DNA of 64,000 nucleotides from CALCKW01 sp033852095 (lineage in GTDB: Bacteria; Pseudomonadota; Gammaproteobacteria; CALCKW01). The notes below the pieces were generated by a model. That model saw only the letters and a list, made by a program, of their open reading frames with translations, had not been told where the DNA came from and ran no database searches. Both the position numbers and the translations under genes were made by a program. Every line of letters begins with the position of its first letter. Positions within the stretch are counted from its first letter, which is position 1. Shown piece by piece: positions 50,600 through 60,300 of this stretch. The DNA lies in assembly GCA_033852095.1 (NCBI GenBank), contig JAWSVD010000045.1, positions 1 through 64,000 of the forward strand, written 5' to 3'.

Positions 50600-52036
50600 A
50601 TGCTTCTACAGCACAGTGAAGAAATCCTTGACCAATGGAAAAGCCGACAGTCTCTCGCTGAGAAAATAATACCCATGGTGGGCTCGCTCTACCGCGACAA
50701 GGGTGTGGCCGTTAAAGTGTTTGGCCGTCGTCTGATGAATACGACCACCATCGACGTGCTCAAAGCGCATCGCGTGGGTCGCCGTTTGATCGGTGAAGAG
50801 CTCGATATCGACACGACTTTTGCGATTGTCGAAGCGATGGAGCAACTGGATTTGGCACCTGCCCGTGTTGATGTTGGCAAGCTGGCTGTCGCCTACAGCA
50901 AGCTCGGTGGCGGCATGACAGTCGCGGAGTTTGTCGCCGATCAACTGGCGCCTGTGGTGGGCAAGCAAGTGGAAGCGGAGCCAAAGGACATTGTGCTCTA
51001 CGGCTTTGGACGCATCGGTCGTTTGCTCGCGCGTCTGCTGATTGAGCGCACTGGCAGTGGATCCAACATGCGGCTAAGGGCTATTGTGGTGCGCGGTAAA
51101 GGCGGCGATTTGGAAAAGCGCGCTAGCCTGCTGCGCCGCGATTCCATCCACGGGCCCTTCAACGGCACAATCACGGTTGATGAGGAGCGAAATGCCCTCA
51201 TCGCCAACGGCACCTACATCCAGGTGATCTACGCCAACAGCCCCGATCAAGTCGACTACACGGCTTACGGTATCGACAACGCTCTGATCGTTGATAACAC
51301 CGGCATTTGGAAAGACCGCGATGGCTTGGGGCTTCACCTTAAATCCAAAGGTGCGGCGAAAGTGTTGTTGACGGCCCCAGCCAAGGGCGATATCAAAAAC
51401 ATCGTGGCGGGTGTGAACAGCCAAGACGTGGCGAGCTCGGACGAAATCTTGTGCGCGGCTTCCTGTACGACGAATGCCATTGTGCCAGTGCTGCAAGCCG
51501 TCAATGACCGCTTTGGCATCAAGAACGGTCACATCGAGACAGTGCACAGCTACACCAATGATCAAAACTTGGTGGACAACATGCACAGCGCCGAGCGGCG
51601 TGGTCGCAGTGCGCCCATGAACATGGTGATCACCTCCACAGGGGCAGCTAAGGCCGTGGCCAAAGCATTGCCTGAGCTGGAGGGCAAGCTCACTGGTAAC
51701 GCCATTCGTGTGCCCACACCGAACGTGTCGATGGCGGTGATGAACCTCAATCTGGACGGCGCTACATCCAAAGAAGAGCTCAATGACTACCTGCGCGACC
51801 GCGCGCTGGAAGAAATGCAGGGTCAGATTGGCTTCACGCTGTCTACCGAGCTGGTCTCTTCGGATCTGGTGGGCTCTGAGGATGCAGGGGTGGTTGACGG
51901 CGCCGCGACTATTGTCGACGGAGACCGCGTGGTCTTGTATGTCTGGTACGACAATGAGGCGGGCTATTCCAATCAGGTTGTCCGTGTAATGCAGACGGTG
52001 GTTGGCTTGAAAATGCCTGAGTTCCCCGCAGCCTAG
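50600..52036 (+). CDS. Glyceraldehyde-3-phosphate dehydrogenase, long form
   Basis: The 478-residue enzyme has a helical N-terminal extension of about 125 residues, then a normal GAPDH: Rossmann motif YGFGRIGRLLARLL near 133, catalytic Cys in CAASCTTNAIVP near 290, and the S-loop and C-terminal WYDNEAGYSNQVVR. The extended form is known from Pseudomonas-type bacteria beside a standard-length enzyme and is often linked to gluconeogenesis. The ATG at 50600 has CAGGTG upstream. It is monocistronic and ends in a strong terminator. Confidence 0.93.
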   Translation: MLLQHSEEILDQWKSRQSLAEKIIPMVGSLYRDKGVAVKVFGRRLMNTTTIDVLKAHRVGRRLIGEELDIDTTFAIVEAMEQLDLAPARVDVGKLAVAYSKLGGGMTVAEFVADQLAPVVGKQVEAEPKDIVLYGFGRIGRLLARLLIERTGSGSNMRLRAIVVRGKGGDLEKRASLLRRDSIHGPFNGTITVDEERNALIANGTYIQVIYANSPDQVDYTAYGIDNALIVDNTGIWKDRDGLGLHLKSKGAAKVLLTAPAKGDIKNIVAGVNSQDVASSDEILCAASCTTNAIVPVLQAVNDRFGIKNGHIETVHSYTNDQNLVDNMHSAERRGRSAPMNMVITSTGAAKAVAKALPELEGKLTGNAIRVPTPNVSMAVMNLNLDGATSKEELNDYLRDRALEEMQGQIGFTLSTELVSSDLVGSEDAGVVDGAATIVDGDRVVLYVWYDNEAGYSNQVVRVMQTVVGLKMPEFPAA

Positions 52037-52064
52037 TGCCTCTGTTTTTATAGGCTTTGATAAG

Positions 52065-52090
52065 AACCGGCCCCAGTGGCCGGTTTTTTT
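52065..52090 (+). terminator. Intrinsic terminator of the GAPDH gene
   Basis: AACCGGCC pairs with GGCCGGTT around CCAGT, followed by five more T. It lies 28 bases after the stop and resembles the dsbA terminator in its stem. Confidence 0.9.
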
Positions 52091-52408
52091 GTGCCTGAAG
52101 TTTGTTCTCGCCACGCGGCTTTCTACGTGCAGGCTCTTGGCCTTTTCAAATCCTCCCGCTCGATGCTATCCCTCCGCAATGACGGCGTGCGTTTAATCTG
52201 ACTGAGCCCAAAAGGCGCGCCGATTTTCTGATGTTGTTGGTGCGCATCGGGTTTAGCGCTGCAGTCGGTATCAAATGCGGTCAGCGGCGCAGTGTGCCGT
52301 GCGTAGACGCGGTTATTGCTGCGTTGTTGGTGTGGGCTGGTAGCTCTCTTGTATCTCGACCAGCGGGACCGTATGACGCGCTGCGCTGTAGCGCGGGACC
52401 TACATTGT

Positions 52409-52543
52409 GTGAGCGATGTTCATGATATTTCAGCAACAATCCAGTTGGCAGCTTCAAATTTGCATGATTTGACTGATGCTGAAATCGCAGGGGTAGGGGG
52501 ATCTTTGTCTGCCCCCTTGTGCGGTTTTGCTTCGACGCAGTGA
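52409..52543 (+). CDS. Small peptide with a double-glycine leader (bacteriocin/signal peptide candidate)
   Basis: This 44-residue frame starts at GTG with GGGA 10 bases upstream. It has the hallmark of a double-glycine leader: LHDLTDAEIAGVGG, with hydrophobic, acidic and GG positions in the usual order (Leu at -12 and -7 class positions, Glu, Ile, Val, then Gly-Gly). Cleavage after GG would release SLSAPLCGFASTQ, 13 residues with one Cys. Such leaders are cut by C39-peptidase ABC exporters. No exporter or immunity gene is in the window, so the call is an orphan precursor. The flanks 52091-52408 and 52544-52818 hold nothing else supported. Confidence 0.5.
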   Translation: MSDVHDISATIQLAASNLHDLTDAEIAGVGGSLSAPLCGFASTQ

Positions 52544-52818
52544 TCTACTCGAGCTTGCTTGATCAGTATTGAGTACTTTGCAGTAATACGGGCAGGCTTT
52601 CTTAAAGTACTGGCCGCTGTTGGTCGATAGTTGACATTGGACTTCCTCGTCAGTCGGTCTAGGGGCTGATAGTTCATCGAGACGATGATTGCGTAGATCA
52701 AATTTGCGCAGCGTGCCGAGCAGAAATCTTGCTGGGCGCGCTGAACCAATTGGCCGAACAAATTAACTACGGGTGTTAGAGCCTCAATTTTTATGCACTT
52801 TTGCACAGGGACGTTTTC

Positions 52819-54336
52819 ATGCTGCCAAGCTTGAAAATTCGCGGAAAGCTGGTACTCAGCTTCAGTATCGCCATGATACTGGTGCTGTGTACGCTTGGGT
52901 TTGTGGTTTACCTCACCTTCGCCAGCTCTACGCGCATCGACAAGCAGAAAATCGCCGGTCTCCATCTTGAGGTTATGACCAGCGAATTGGTCCAGCTCGC
53001 CGCTAGCGAGCGGTTGTCGCTGCGTGCCCTAGAACAAAATATCGCGGACGGTGCGAGCCCTGAGCCCTTGTTGCGTCAATACCTGCGCAATACGCTGTAC
53101 GCCGAGGGTGTGATGCTCGTCGACGACAGGGGCGTTGTGCGGCAGAGTGCTGGCGACACGGCTGCCATTCAAAGCCTGCTGAGCAGCGGTGATGCCACGA
53201 TTATCGAGCCTGTGGCAGTGGGTGCGTCCATTGTCCTGCCCGGCAGTGATGCCTCTGAGCTCATGGAAGGGCGCCTGCTGGCGGCCGCTCAGATCGGTGG
53301 CATGGAGCTGCTCAGGAGCATTGAGTACCGTGATCTGCCCGCTCACAGCGTGGTGATCATTGCTGATAAGTCGCGGAAAATCATTTCCAATCACGAACCC
53401 ATGGATCCGGAACTGGAGCGAGAGTTCCAGCAGCTGGTCGCGGCGCAGGTGCGCGACAGTGAACTCGCTGAAGGCGGGGAGCTGTATGGCATGCGCAAGG
53501 CCGTTGAGAGCTTGCCGGTCGAGCTCTGGTATCTGGTGCCGAAGAAAATATTCCAGGCCGATATCTTCAGTTTGCAGAACCGTGTCGTGGGCGCGACGAT
53601 CTTTTTGTTGTGGCTGACGCTGTGGATCGTGCTCGCTATCTCTCACCGCATCACCCAGCCTATTCGCGAGTTGACTGCGTCCATCGCGGCGATGAAAGAA
53701 GAAGAATACGCCGTGCCGCTGACTTACAGGGACACGGGAGATGAAACCGCGGCACTTGCCAAGGGCTTTGAGAGCATGCGTCAACACATCGATGAGCTCA
53801 TCTCCGTTGACCCCTTGACGAACCTCTACAATCGCCGCTATTTGATGCGCTCTTTCCTGCGGGAAATAAACCGGGCTCGGCGCTCCAGTACGCCCCTGTG
53901 TTGCATGATGTTAGACATCGATCGCTTCAAAAACATCAACGACAATTGGGGGCATCCCTGTGGGGATTATGTGCTGCGACAAGCGGCACATATCATCAAA
54001 GAGAACATCCGTGATTGCGACATCGCCGCTCGATTCGGGGGTGAGGAATTTATGGTGTTATTGCCCACGGCACGGACGGCAGAGGCGCTCAGTGTGGGTC
54101 TGCGCATTGGCCAGATGCTGGAGGAGTTCGAGTTCGTCTGGGAAGGTGAGAGTTTTCACGTCACCACCAGTGGTGGGATTGCCTCCCTCGATGAAATCGA
54201 CGGCGATGAGCCAGAGGCCTTGTTGGCCCTGGCCGATGCGGCCCTGTACGAGGCCAAGCAGGGCGGGCGAAACCGTGTCATCGTCAACCGCCCCGTGGTC
54301 GAAGCCTTGGTCCATCAGCAAGATCACGCGGCCTAG
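52819..54336 (+). CDS. Membrane-bound diguanylate cyclase (HAMP-GGDEF)
   Basis: This 505-residue protein has a membrane helix at about residues 12-34, a periplasmic sensor part, and a second helix near 255-273. A HAMP segment follows (HRITQPIRELTASIAAMKEE), then a C-terminal GGDEF domain. The active site is GGEEF and the inhibitory I-site is intact (RDCD, five residues before GGEEF), so it should make cyclic di-GMP with feedback control. The start at 52819 has GGGA upstream; an in-frame TTG 18 bases earlier is less likely. The stop codon TAG is the first three bases of a MITE-like element. Confidence 0.93.
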   Translation: MLPSLKIRGKLVLSFSIAMILVLCTLGFVVYLTFASSTRIDKQKIAGLHLEVMTSELVQLAASERLSLRALEQNIADGASPEPLLRQYLRNTLYAEGVMLVDDRGVVRQSAGDTAAIQSLLSSGDATIIEPVAVGASIVLPGSDASELMEGRLLAAAQIGGMELLRSIEYRDLPAHSVVIIADKSRKIISNHEPMDPELEREFQQLVAAQVRDSELAEGGELYGMRKAVESLPVELWYLVPKKIFQADIFSLQNRVVGATIFLLWLTLWIVLAISHRITQPIRELTASIAAMKEEEYAVPLTYRDTGDETAALAKGFESMRQHIDELISVDPLTNLYNRRYLMRSFLREINRARRSSTPLCCMMLDIDRFKNINDNWGHPCGDYVLRQAAHIIKENIRDCDIAARFGGEEFMVLLPTARTAEALSVGLRIGQMLEEFEFVWEGESFHVTTSGGIASLDEIDGDEPEALLALADAALYEAKQGGRNRVIVNRPVVEALVHQQDHAA

Positions 54337-54476
54337 TGCTCTGACAGTGTGNNCAGAGGTGCTCCCGCAGGGTGGTTGATGAGGGTTGAAGTTGTGCTCA
54401 GCACCCAGCTTCTCACCCAGTCAAAAAGTATTCGGATATCCACTGCATCCCAATTTATCATGCTGTCAGAGTACTA
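54334..54476. mobile_element. MITE-like element with 14-bp inverted ends
   Basis: The 143-base segment begins TAGTGCTCTGACAG and ends CTGTCAGAGTACTA, a 14-bp inverted repeat with one mismatch. CTAG stands at both outer borders (54333-54336 and 54474-54477), which may be a 4-base target duplication. It contains no gene and includes two N. The left end provides the stop codon of the diguanylate cyclase gene. The parent transposase is not in the window. Confidence 0.6.
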
Positions 54477-54532
54477 GTTTCATGCCGCGCAACTGTGCGC
54501 GGTGAGAAGTCCCTGAACAGACACCTTATTGC

Positions 54533-55531
54533 CTAATAGGGATTGAGCTCCACGGGCTCTTGCAGCGCGGAGAGTTGTTCCCGCAAATCCAGCACGTGCT
54601 GATCCCAAAACCGTGGCTCGGCGAGCCAGGGGAATGCGGCGGGAAAGGCGGGGTCCTCCCAGCGGTTGGTCAACCAGCCGGCGTAGTGCAGCACACGCAG
54701 GCTTCGCAGCGGTTCAATCAGCGCCAGTTCGCGGCGATTGAAATCCCTGAATTCTTCATAACCTTCCAGTATTTCTGACAGTGCTCGGCGTTGCTCTTGG
54801 GGGTCTCCAGAGAGAAATAACCACAGGTCTTGTACTGCGGGACCCATGCGCGCGTCATCAAAATCCACGATGTGCATGAGCTCGTTGCGCACCATGATGT
54901 TGGCGGCGTGGCAGTCCCCGTGTAGGCGCAGCGCCGACCAATCACCGTAGCCCGCCAAGGATCGCTCCACCTGCGTGATCAAATCGTGGGCAACGCCCGC
55001 GTACACCGAGCGCATGGCGTCGGGCAGCAGCGGAGACCGCGTCACGTGCTCTATCGCCGCATGACCGAAGTCAGTGGTGTTGAGCGAGGGCCGGTGGGCG
55101 AAGGCCTGGCGTGAGCCCACGGTGTGCAGTCGCCCGAGTGCGCGGCCTATTCTGTAGAGTTGCTCTGACTGGTCCATCTCCAAAGCGTAACCACCGCGCC
55201 GTGGAAAAACCGCGATGGGAAAGGGCGCGCAAGTGTTCAGGGTCTGTCCTGTCAGCGGCGATGCCAACGGCGGCACGACAGGGATTTCTTCCTCGCTCAG
55301 TTCCGCGAGAAAATCGTGTTCCTCTTGTAGCTGTTCTGTGCTCCAGCGGCCGGGCCTGTAGAACTTGGCGATCACGGGTTCGCCGTCCTCTATGCCGACT
55401 TGGTAGACGCGGTTCTCGTAACTGTTGAGGGCGATCAATCGTCCGTCACATTCCCAGCCTAGGGAATCTAGGTCATTGAGGATGCGCTCGGGGGTCAGGC
55501 TGGAAAATGCCCAGTCGGGGTTGTCGGACAC
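54533..55531 (-). CDS. srkA: Stress response kinase A (YihE/SrkA)
   Basis: This 332-residue protein is an aminoglycoside-phosphotransferase-like Ser/Thr kinase that in E. coli counters stress-induced death via MazEF. Key features are the opening ALNSYENRVYQVGIEDG with IAKFYRPGRW (ATP lysine), the catalytic loop LHGDCHAANIM near residue 203, and the metal-binding VDFDDARMG near 220. Length fits the family. In E. coli srkA adjoins dsbA; here dsbA is 4 kb away. Confidence 0.94.
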   Translation of the reverse strand: MSDNPDWAFSSLTPERILNDLDSLGWECDGRLIALNSYENRVYQVGIEDGEPVIAKFYRPGRWSTEQLQEEHDFLAELSEEEIPVVPPLASPLTGQTLNTCAPFPIAVFPRRGGYALEMDQSEQLYRIGRALGRLHTVGSRQAFAHRPSLNTTDFGHAAIEHVTRSPLLPDAMRSVYAGVAHDLITQVERSLAGYGDWSALRLHGDCHAANIMVRNELMHIVDFDDARMGPAVQDLWLFLSGDPQEQRRALSEILEGYEEFRDFNRRELALIEPLRSLRVLHYAGWLTNRWEDPAFPAAFPWLAEPRFWDQHVLDLREQLSALQEPVELNPY

Positions 55532-55672
55532 AGTGTGCTCAAGTGTAAGAATTCGGCACAGTGTAGCTTATCTGCGCCGCCTCGCTGTAACTGCTCGCCC
55601 CCTCAGTCTGTAGCCCCAGCGCAGTTCAGCTTCGATCGGCTGAAGCGCTGTGGTGTGGCCTCTTCTGAGGGC

Positions 55673-56707
55673 TTAGTCCGGATGCGCAGTGCCGCGTAGG
55701 CGTCGGAATTCCGTCGGACTGACGTTGTACCAGCGTTTGAAAGCGCGATTGAAGTTGGATTGATCGGAAAACCCAAGATCGTAGGCGAGATCCTTGATCT
55801 GCTCCGCTGGCTTAAGCACTTTGTCGTGTGCAATTTGTTTTCGCGTGTCGTCCAGCAGTTGCGCAAAGGTGTGCTCTTCGGCGGCGAGTTTGCGCCGCAG
55901 TGAGCGTGCGCTCAGCCCCATGTGACTGGCGACGGAGGCGATTTTAGGCTCGCCTTCCGCCAGCAATTTTTCAATGCGGGCGCGGACTTCATCGGCCATG
56001 CTGAACGCCGAGAGTTTTTGCATATCCTCGATGGCCAGATCTTGCGCCAGATTGGACAGTCTCGGGTCCAGTGCGGAAATGGGCCGCACCAGGATTTCTT
56101 CACTCACGGTGACCGAGTTTTCGCTGTCGTCAAATTGTACCGGGCAGCCAAAAAAAGCCACAAAGGGCTCCGCATTGTCGGGTTTGACCTGTCGGAGTCG
56201 AACCGCGAGTGGGCTGAAGTTCGATTGATAAAGAGTGCGGCCCACGTGCAGTGCCGAGGCGAGGTAGAGCAGGATAAGGTTTTCATCCAGTTCCCAGTCG
56301 GGGACGGTGCTGTAGAAAACGGCAGTTGTCATGTTTTCCGATGGCTCGATGCGGTAAGTCGCGTAGCCGGAGATCAACTGCGAGAACCGCTGCCCGCGCA
56401 GCATGGCGGTGTGCAGTGTTGTGCTGGCGATGATGGCGGCACCGTAGGATGCGAAGGCGGTCAGATTGATTTGAGTCGCTGCGCGCAACATGAAATTGGG
56501 GTCGCCGGTCACGGCGATGGCGAGTTTCATCAAATCCGCGAGTTTCACGGTTGAGTCCCTTTTCAGGGGCTGCAACCTGTTGGGTGGGCTGAGCTTCGCC
56601 TGTGAGCACAGCGGCAGTGGGTCATAGCCCGCCTGATCGAGCGCTCTGCAAATTGCCAGCTTCACGCCGGTGAGCGTGGTGTGACAAATCTTGTTTTTCT
56701 GAGCCAT
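55673..56707 (-). CDS. AraC family regulator (Arabinose_bd type, OruR-like)
   Basis: The 344-residue regulator has the long N-terminal domain of the OruR/ArgR-like AraC group and a C-terminal double helix-turn-helix (IASVASHMGLSARSLRRKLA and IKDLAYDLGFSDQSNFNRAF) ending in the WYNVSPTEFRR signature. This group often controls amino-acid or fatty-acid catabolism. It lies two genes from putA, but nothing shows that it controls proline use. Confidence 0.9.
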   Translation of the reverse strand: MAQKNKICHTTLTGVKLAICRALDQAGYDPLPLCSQAKLSPPNRLQPLKRDSTVKLADLMKLAIAVTGDPNFMLRAATQINLTAFASYGAAIIASTTLHTAMLRGQRFSQLISGYATYRIEPSENMTTAVFYSTVPDWELDENLILLYLASALHVGRTLYQSNFSPLAVRLRQVKPDNAEPFVAFFGCPVQFDDSENSVTVSEEILVRPISALDPRLSNLAQDLAIEDMQKLSAFSMADEVRARIEKLLAEGEPKIASVASHMGLSARSLRRKLAAEEHTFAQLLDDTRKQIAHDKVLKPAEQIKDLAYDLGFSDQSNFNRAFKRWYNVSPTEFRRLRGTAHPD

Positions 56708-56813
56708 GTTGCGAACCGTCTACCGGTCAATAAGCCACGTCTGTGCGTGTTGTGTGCTGATTTTATACGCTATGCGCGCATAAGTCCTTCGTTTGCCTTG
56801 CTCTAAATGGGGG

Positions 56814-57290
56814 TTACTGCGGCTCTATGACGGCGGCCATGGACACAAACGTTGAGGAGTGCGCCACGTGCGGCAGCGCGGAGATGCTCTCACCGAGAAC
56901 GGCGCGGTAGGTGTTGATGTCGCTGGTTCGCACCTTGAGCAGGTAGTCAAAGTTGGACGCAATCATATGGCATTGCTCCACGGCTTCCACCTCTTTGACG
57001 GCGCGATTGAAGGCCTCCAGTGCTTGCGCAGTGGTGTTGTTCAATTTGATCTGCACGAAGGCGACGTGCGGTTTCCCCATCAGTTCGTGGTTCAATTTGG
57101 CCTGAAAACCCAATATATAGCGGTCATTTTGCAGGCGCTTGAGCCTCGCTTGCACGGGGCTCTTGGACAGCCCGACCCGTTCAGCGAGCTCGGTAACACT
57201 CAAACGGCCATCATTCGCGAGCGTTTTCAGAATTGCATGATCAAATTTGTCCAGTTCGTCAATACATTTTTTGCTGGGCATCGTTTGCAT
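56814..57290 (-). CDS. putR: Lrp/AsnC family regulator, probable PutR
   Basis: The 158-residue protein has the Lrp layout: helix-turn-helix with DGRLSVTELAERVGLSKSPV, followed by the RLKRLQNDRYILGF wing and a C-terminal RAM/AsnC ligand domain (VEQCHMIASNFDYLLKVR). It is divergent from putA with a 108-base gap, the arrangement of PutR, which activates putA in response to proline. The start is set at the ATG at 57290; the frame is open 16 codons further upstream from a TTG. The ATG at 57281 is also possible. Confidence 0.85.
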   Translation of the reverse strand: MQTMPSKKCIDELDKFDHAILKTLANDGRLSVTELAERVGLSKSPVQARLKRLQNDRYILGFQAKLNHELMGKPHVAFVQIKLNNTTAQALEAFNRAVKEVEAVEQCHMIASNFDYLLKVRTSDINTYRAVLGESISALPHVAHSSTFVSMAAVIEPQ

Positions 57291-57398
57291 CTTCTGTTTG
57301 GGGAATTGAGGTGTATTAGACTGCCAAAACTCGCTCAACTAGTCCAATCGACCAGTCTCCGTCGATAGAGTTGTGCATAAGAACTTTGGGAGAATTCG

Positions 57399-60300
57399 AT
57401 GACCTACTCAGCCAGCACGACCTTAGATCGTCAGCAAATTCAAGCGCCGTTGAGCCCGGATGAAGGCACAACGTTGCGCGATCTTTTGGATGCGCACTAC
57501 CTTGATGAAAGCACACGAGCGCGCATTGACAGTCGTGCGCAGGCGCTGGTGAAGTCGATTCGATCCGAGGCCTCCCCGGGCATGATGGAGGTCTTTCTGG
57601 CTGAATACGGCTTGAGCACTTCCGAGGGCGTGGCCCTGATGTGTTTGGCGGAGGCACTGCTGCGGGTGCCGGACACGGACACCATCGATGAGCTGATCGA
57701 AGACAAGATCGCGCCGTCTGCCTGGGGCTTGCACCTGGGCAAATCGAGCTCTTCCCTGGTGAACGCCTCGACTTGGGCTCTGCTGTTGACCGGTACCGTC
57801 TTGAAGGACGAAGGGGACGGTGTAGTCGGCGCCTTGCGTGGCGCGGTAAAGCGTTTGGGTGAGCCGGTCATACGCACCGCTGTGGCGCGTGCGATGCGCG
57901 AACTGGGCGCACAGTTTGTGCTCGGCCGTGATATCGAAGAAGCGATCAAGCATGCGCGGGGCCAAGAGAAGAAAGGTTATAGCTACTCCTACGACATGCT
58001 GGGCGAAGGCGCGCGCACCGAAGAGGACGCGCAGCGTTATCATCTGTCGTATTCCAAGGCGATAGTGGCACTGGCGAGCGCCTGCCACAGCGACGACATC
58101 CGTGAGAATCCCGGTATATCGGTCAAGCTCTCCGCCCTGCACCCGCGCTATGAAGTAGGTCAGCGGCACCAGGTCATGGAGGAGCTTGTGCCGCGCGCGC
58201 GCTCCCTCGCGCTGTTGGCTAAATCCGCGGGCATGGGTTTTAACATCGACGCCGAAGAGGCGGACCGCCTTGACCTGTCGCTGGAAGTCATCGAAGCGAT
58301 CGTCAGTGACCCTTCGCTGCGTGATTGGGATGGTTTTGGGGTGGTGGTGCAGGCCTATGGGCGACGCGCGAGTCACGTGATCGATTGGCTCTATGCCCTG
58401 TCCGAGAGGCTGGGGCAGCGGCTGATGGTGCGGTTGGTCAAAGGGGCCTACTGGGACACCGAGATCAAGCGCGCGCAGGTCGAGGGCTTGGACTCCTACC
58501 CCGTTTTCAGCCGTAAAGCTTCCACCGATGTGTCTTACTTGTGTTGTGCCGAAAAGTTGCTCGGCATGCGTGATCGCCTCTATCCGCAGTTCGCCACGCA
58601 CAATGCACACACCGTCGCTGCGGTGCTGGAGATCGCGGGCGAGGGCGATGATTTTGAGTTCCAGCGCTTGCACGGCATGGGCGAGGCCCTGTACCAGCAG
58701 GTGCGAGAGCAGCAGGGCCGCCGTTGCCGTATCTACGCCCCCGTGGGTGCGCACCGTGATTTACTGGCTTATCTGGTGCGCCGCTTATTGGAGAATGGCG
58801 CCAACAGCTCTTTTGTCAGCCAGATAGTGGACGAATCTGTGCCGGCGAGTGTGGTGGTGGCGGATCCGGTGGCCATGGTCGAGCCCGTGTTGGACACAGC
58901 CTTGAACCCGATGATCCCGCTGCCCTTGCACCTGTTCGGCGCGGCGCGAGCGAATTCGCGGGGCTGGGACCTGCATGACCGCGCCAGCTTGACAGCCTTC
59001 GATCAATCGCGGAATGCTTGGCGCCGAGAGCGCTGGCAGTTGGGGCCTATTACCGCGCTTGGCACAGAAAAATTCGGCACAGCGCACACGGTGAATAACC
59101 CGGCTGACTTGGATGATGTGGTCGGCTCTGTTGTTCACTGCACGGCTGACTGCGCCAATGCCGCTGTGGAGGCGGCGGAGCTCTGGCAGGCGCCCGTGCA
59201 ACAGCGTGCGGCGGTGCTGCGCCGGGCAGCGGATCTCTTTGAGTCGCACACAGGTGAATTCACGGCACTGTTGCAGCGTGAGGCGGGGAAGACCTGTGAT
59301 GACGCGGTCTCGGAGATCCGCGAAGCGGTGGATTTTCTGCGTTATTACGGCAATGAGGCGCAGCGACGGGGGGAGCCGTCGCCGCGCGGGGTGATGAGCT
59401 GTGTTTCCCCGTGGAATTTCCCGCTGGCTATCTTCAGTGGGCAGATAGCGGCGGCCCTGGCGATGGGCAATGCGGTGCTGGCAAAGCCCGCCGAACAGAC
59501 GTCTTTGATCGGCGCGCGGGCGGTTCAGCTGATGCACGAGGCCGGGGTGCCGGTGACGGCATTGCAATATATTCCCGGCGAGGGTGCTGTGGTTGGATCG
59601 GCATTGACATCACACCCACGGGTGAGCGGTGTGTGTTTCACCGGATCCACAGGCACGGCACAGCGCATTGCCTGCAGCATGGCCGCAGCCCTGTCTGCCG
59701 ATGCGCGTTTGGTGGCGGAGACGGGTGGTCTCAACGCGATGATTGTCGACAGCACCGCGCTGCACGAGCAGGCGGTGGTGGACATTGTCGACTCGGCGTT
59801 TCGCTCCGCGGGGCAGCGCTGCTCGGCGTTGCGGGTGTTGTATGTGCAGGAGGAAGTCGCCGAGGAGTTGTTGAAAATGCTCTACGGCGCCATGGATGAG
59901 CTGGTATTGGGCGACCCTTGGTCGCACGCCACGGACGTCGGCCCGCTGATCGATCAGGCGGCGCTCGATAACGTCGATGCCTATGTGGCCAAAGCCGCAG
60001 AAGAAGGCCGTTTGCTGCGGCAGATGGCGCGACCGATGGCGGGGTACTTTCTGCCGCCCGCGGTGCTGAAGGTATCGGGCATTGCCGAGCTGAAAGCGCG
60101 GGGTGAAGTGTTTGCCCCTGTGCTGCACGTGGCGACCTTCACCGCCAGTCAATTGGAGCAGGTGATCGACGAGATCAATGCAGCGGGATTTGGGCTCACA
60201 TTTGGTCTGCACACGCGCATAGATGATCGTGTGCAGCGCTGTATCGAACGTTTGAAAGTGGGCAATATGTACATCAACCGCAACCAGATCGGTGCGGTTG

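Noticed and set aside
50326..50619. 97-residue plus-strand open frame between dsbA and the GAPDH gene
   Set aside because: It begins within the dsbA terminator and overlaps the GAPDH start; it lacks a ribosome-binding site.
51074..52114. 346-residue open frame on the minus strand over the GAPDH gene
   Set aside because: Antisense shadow of a confirmed enzyme; no domain or ribosome-binding site.
52420..52965. 181-residue minus-strand open frame before the diguanylate cyclase
   Set aside because: It overlaps the double-glycine peptide and the start of the cyclase, and its sequence has no fold-like pattern.
57423..58754. Long open frame (443 residues) on the minus strand inside putA
   Set aside because: It is antisense to strongly conserved PutA motifs and has low-complexity, His/Arg/Gln-rich content typical of GC-rich shadow frames.
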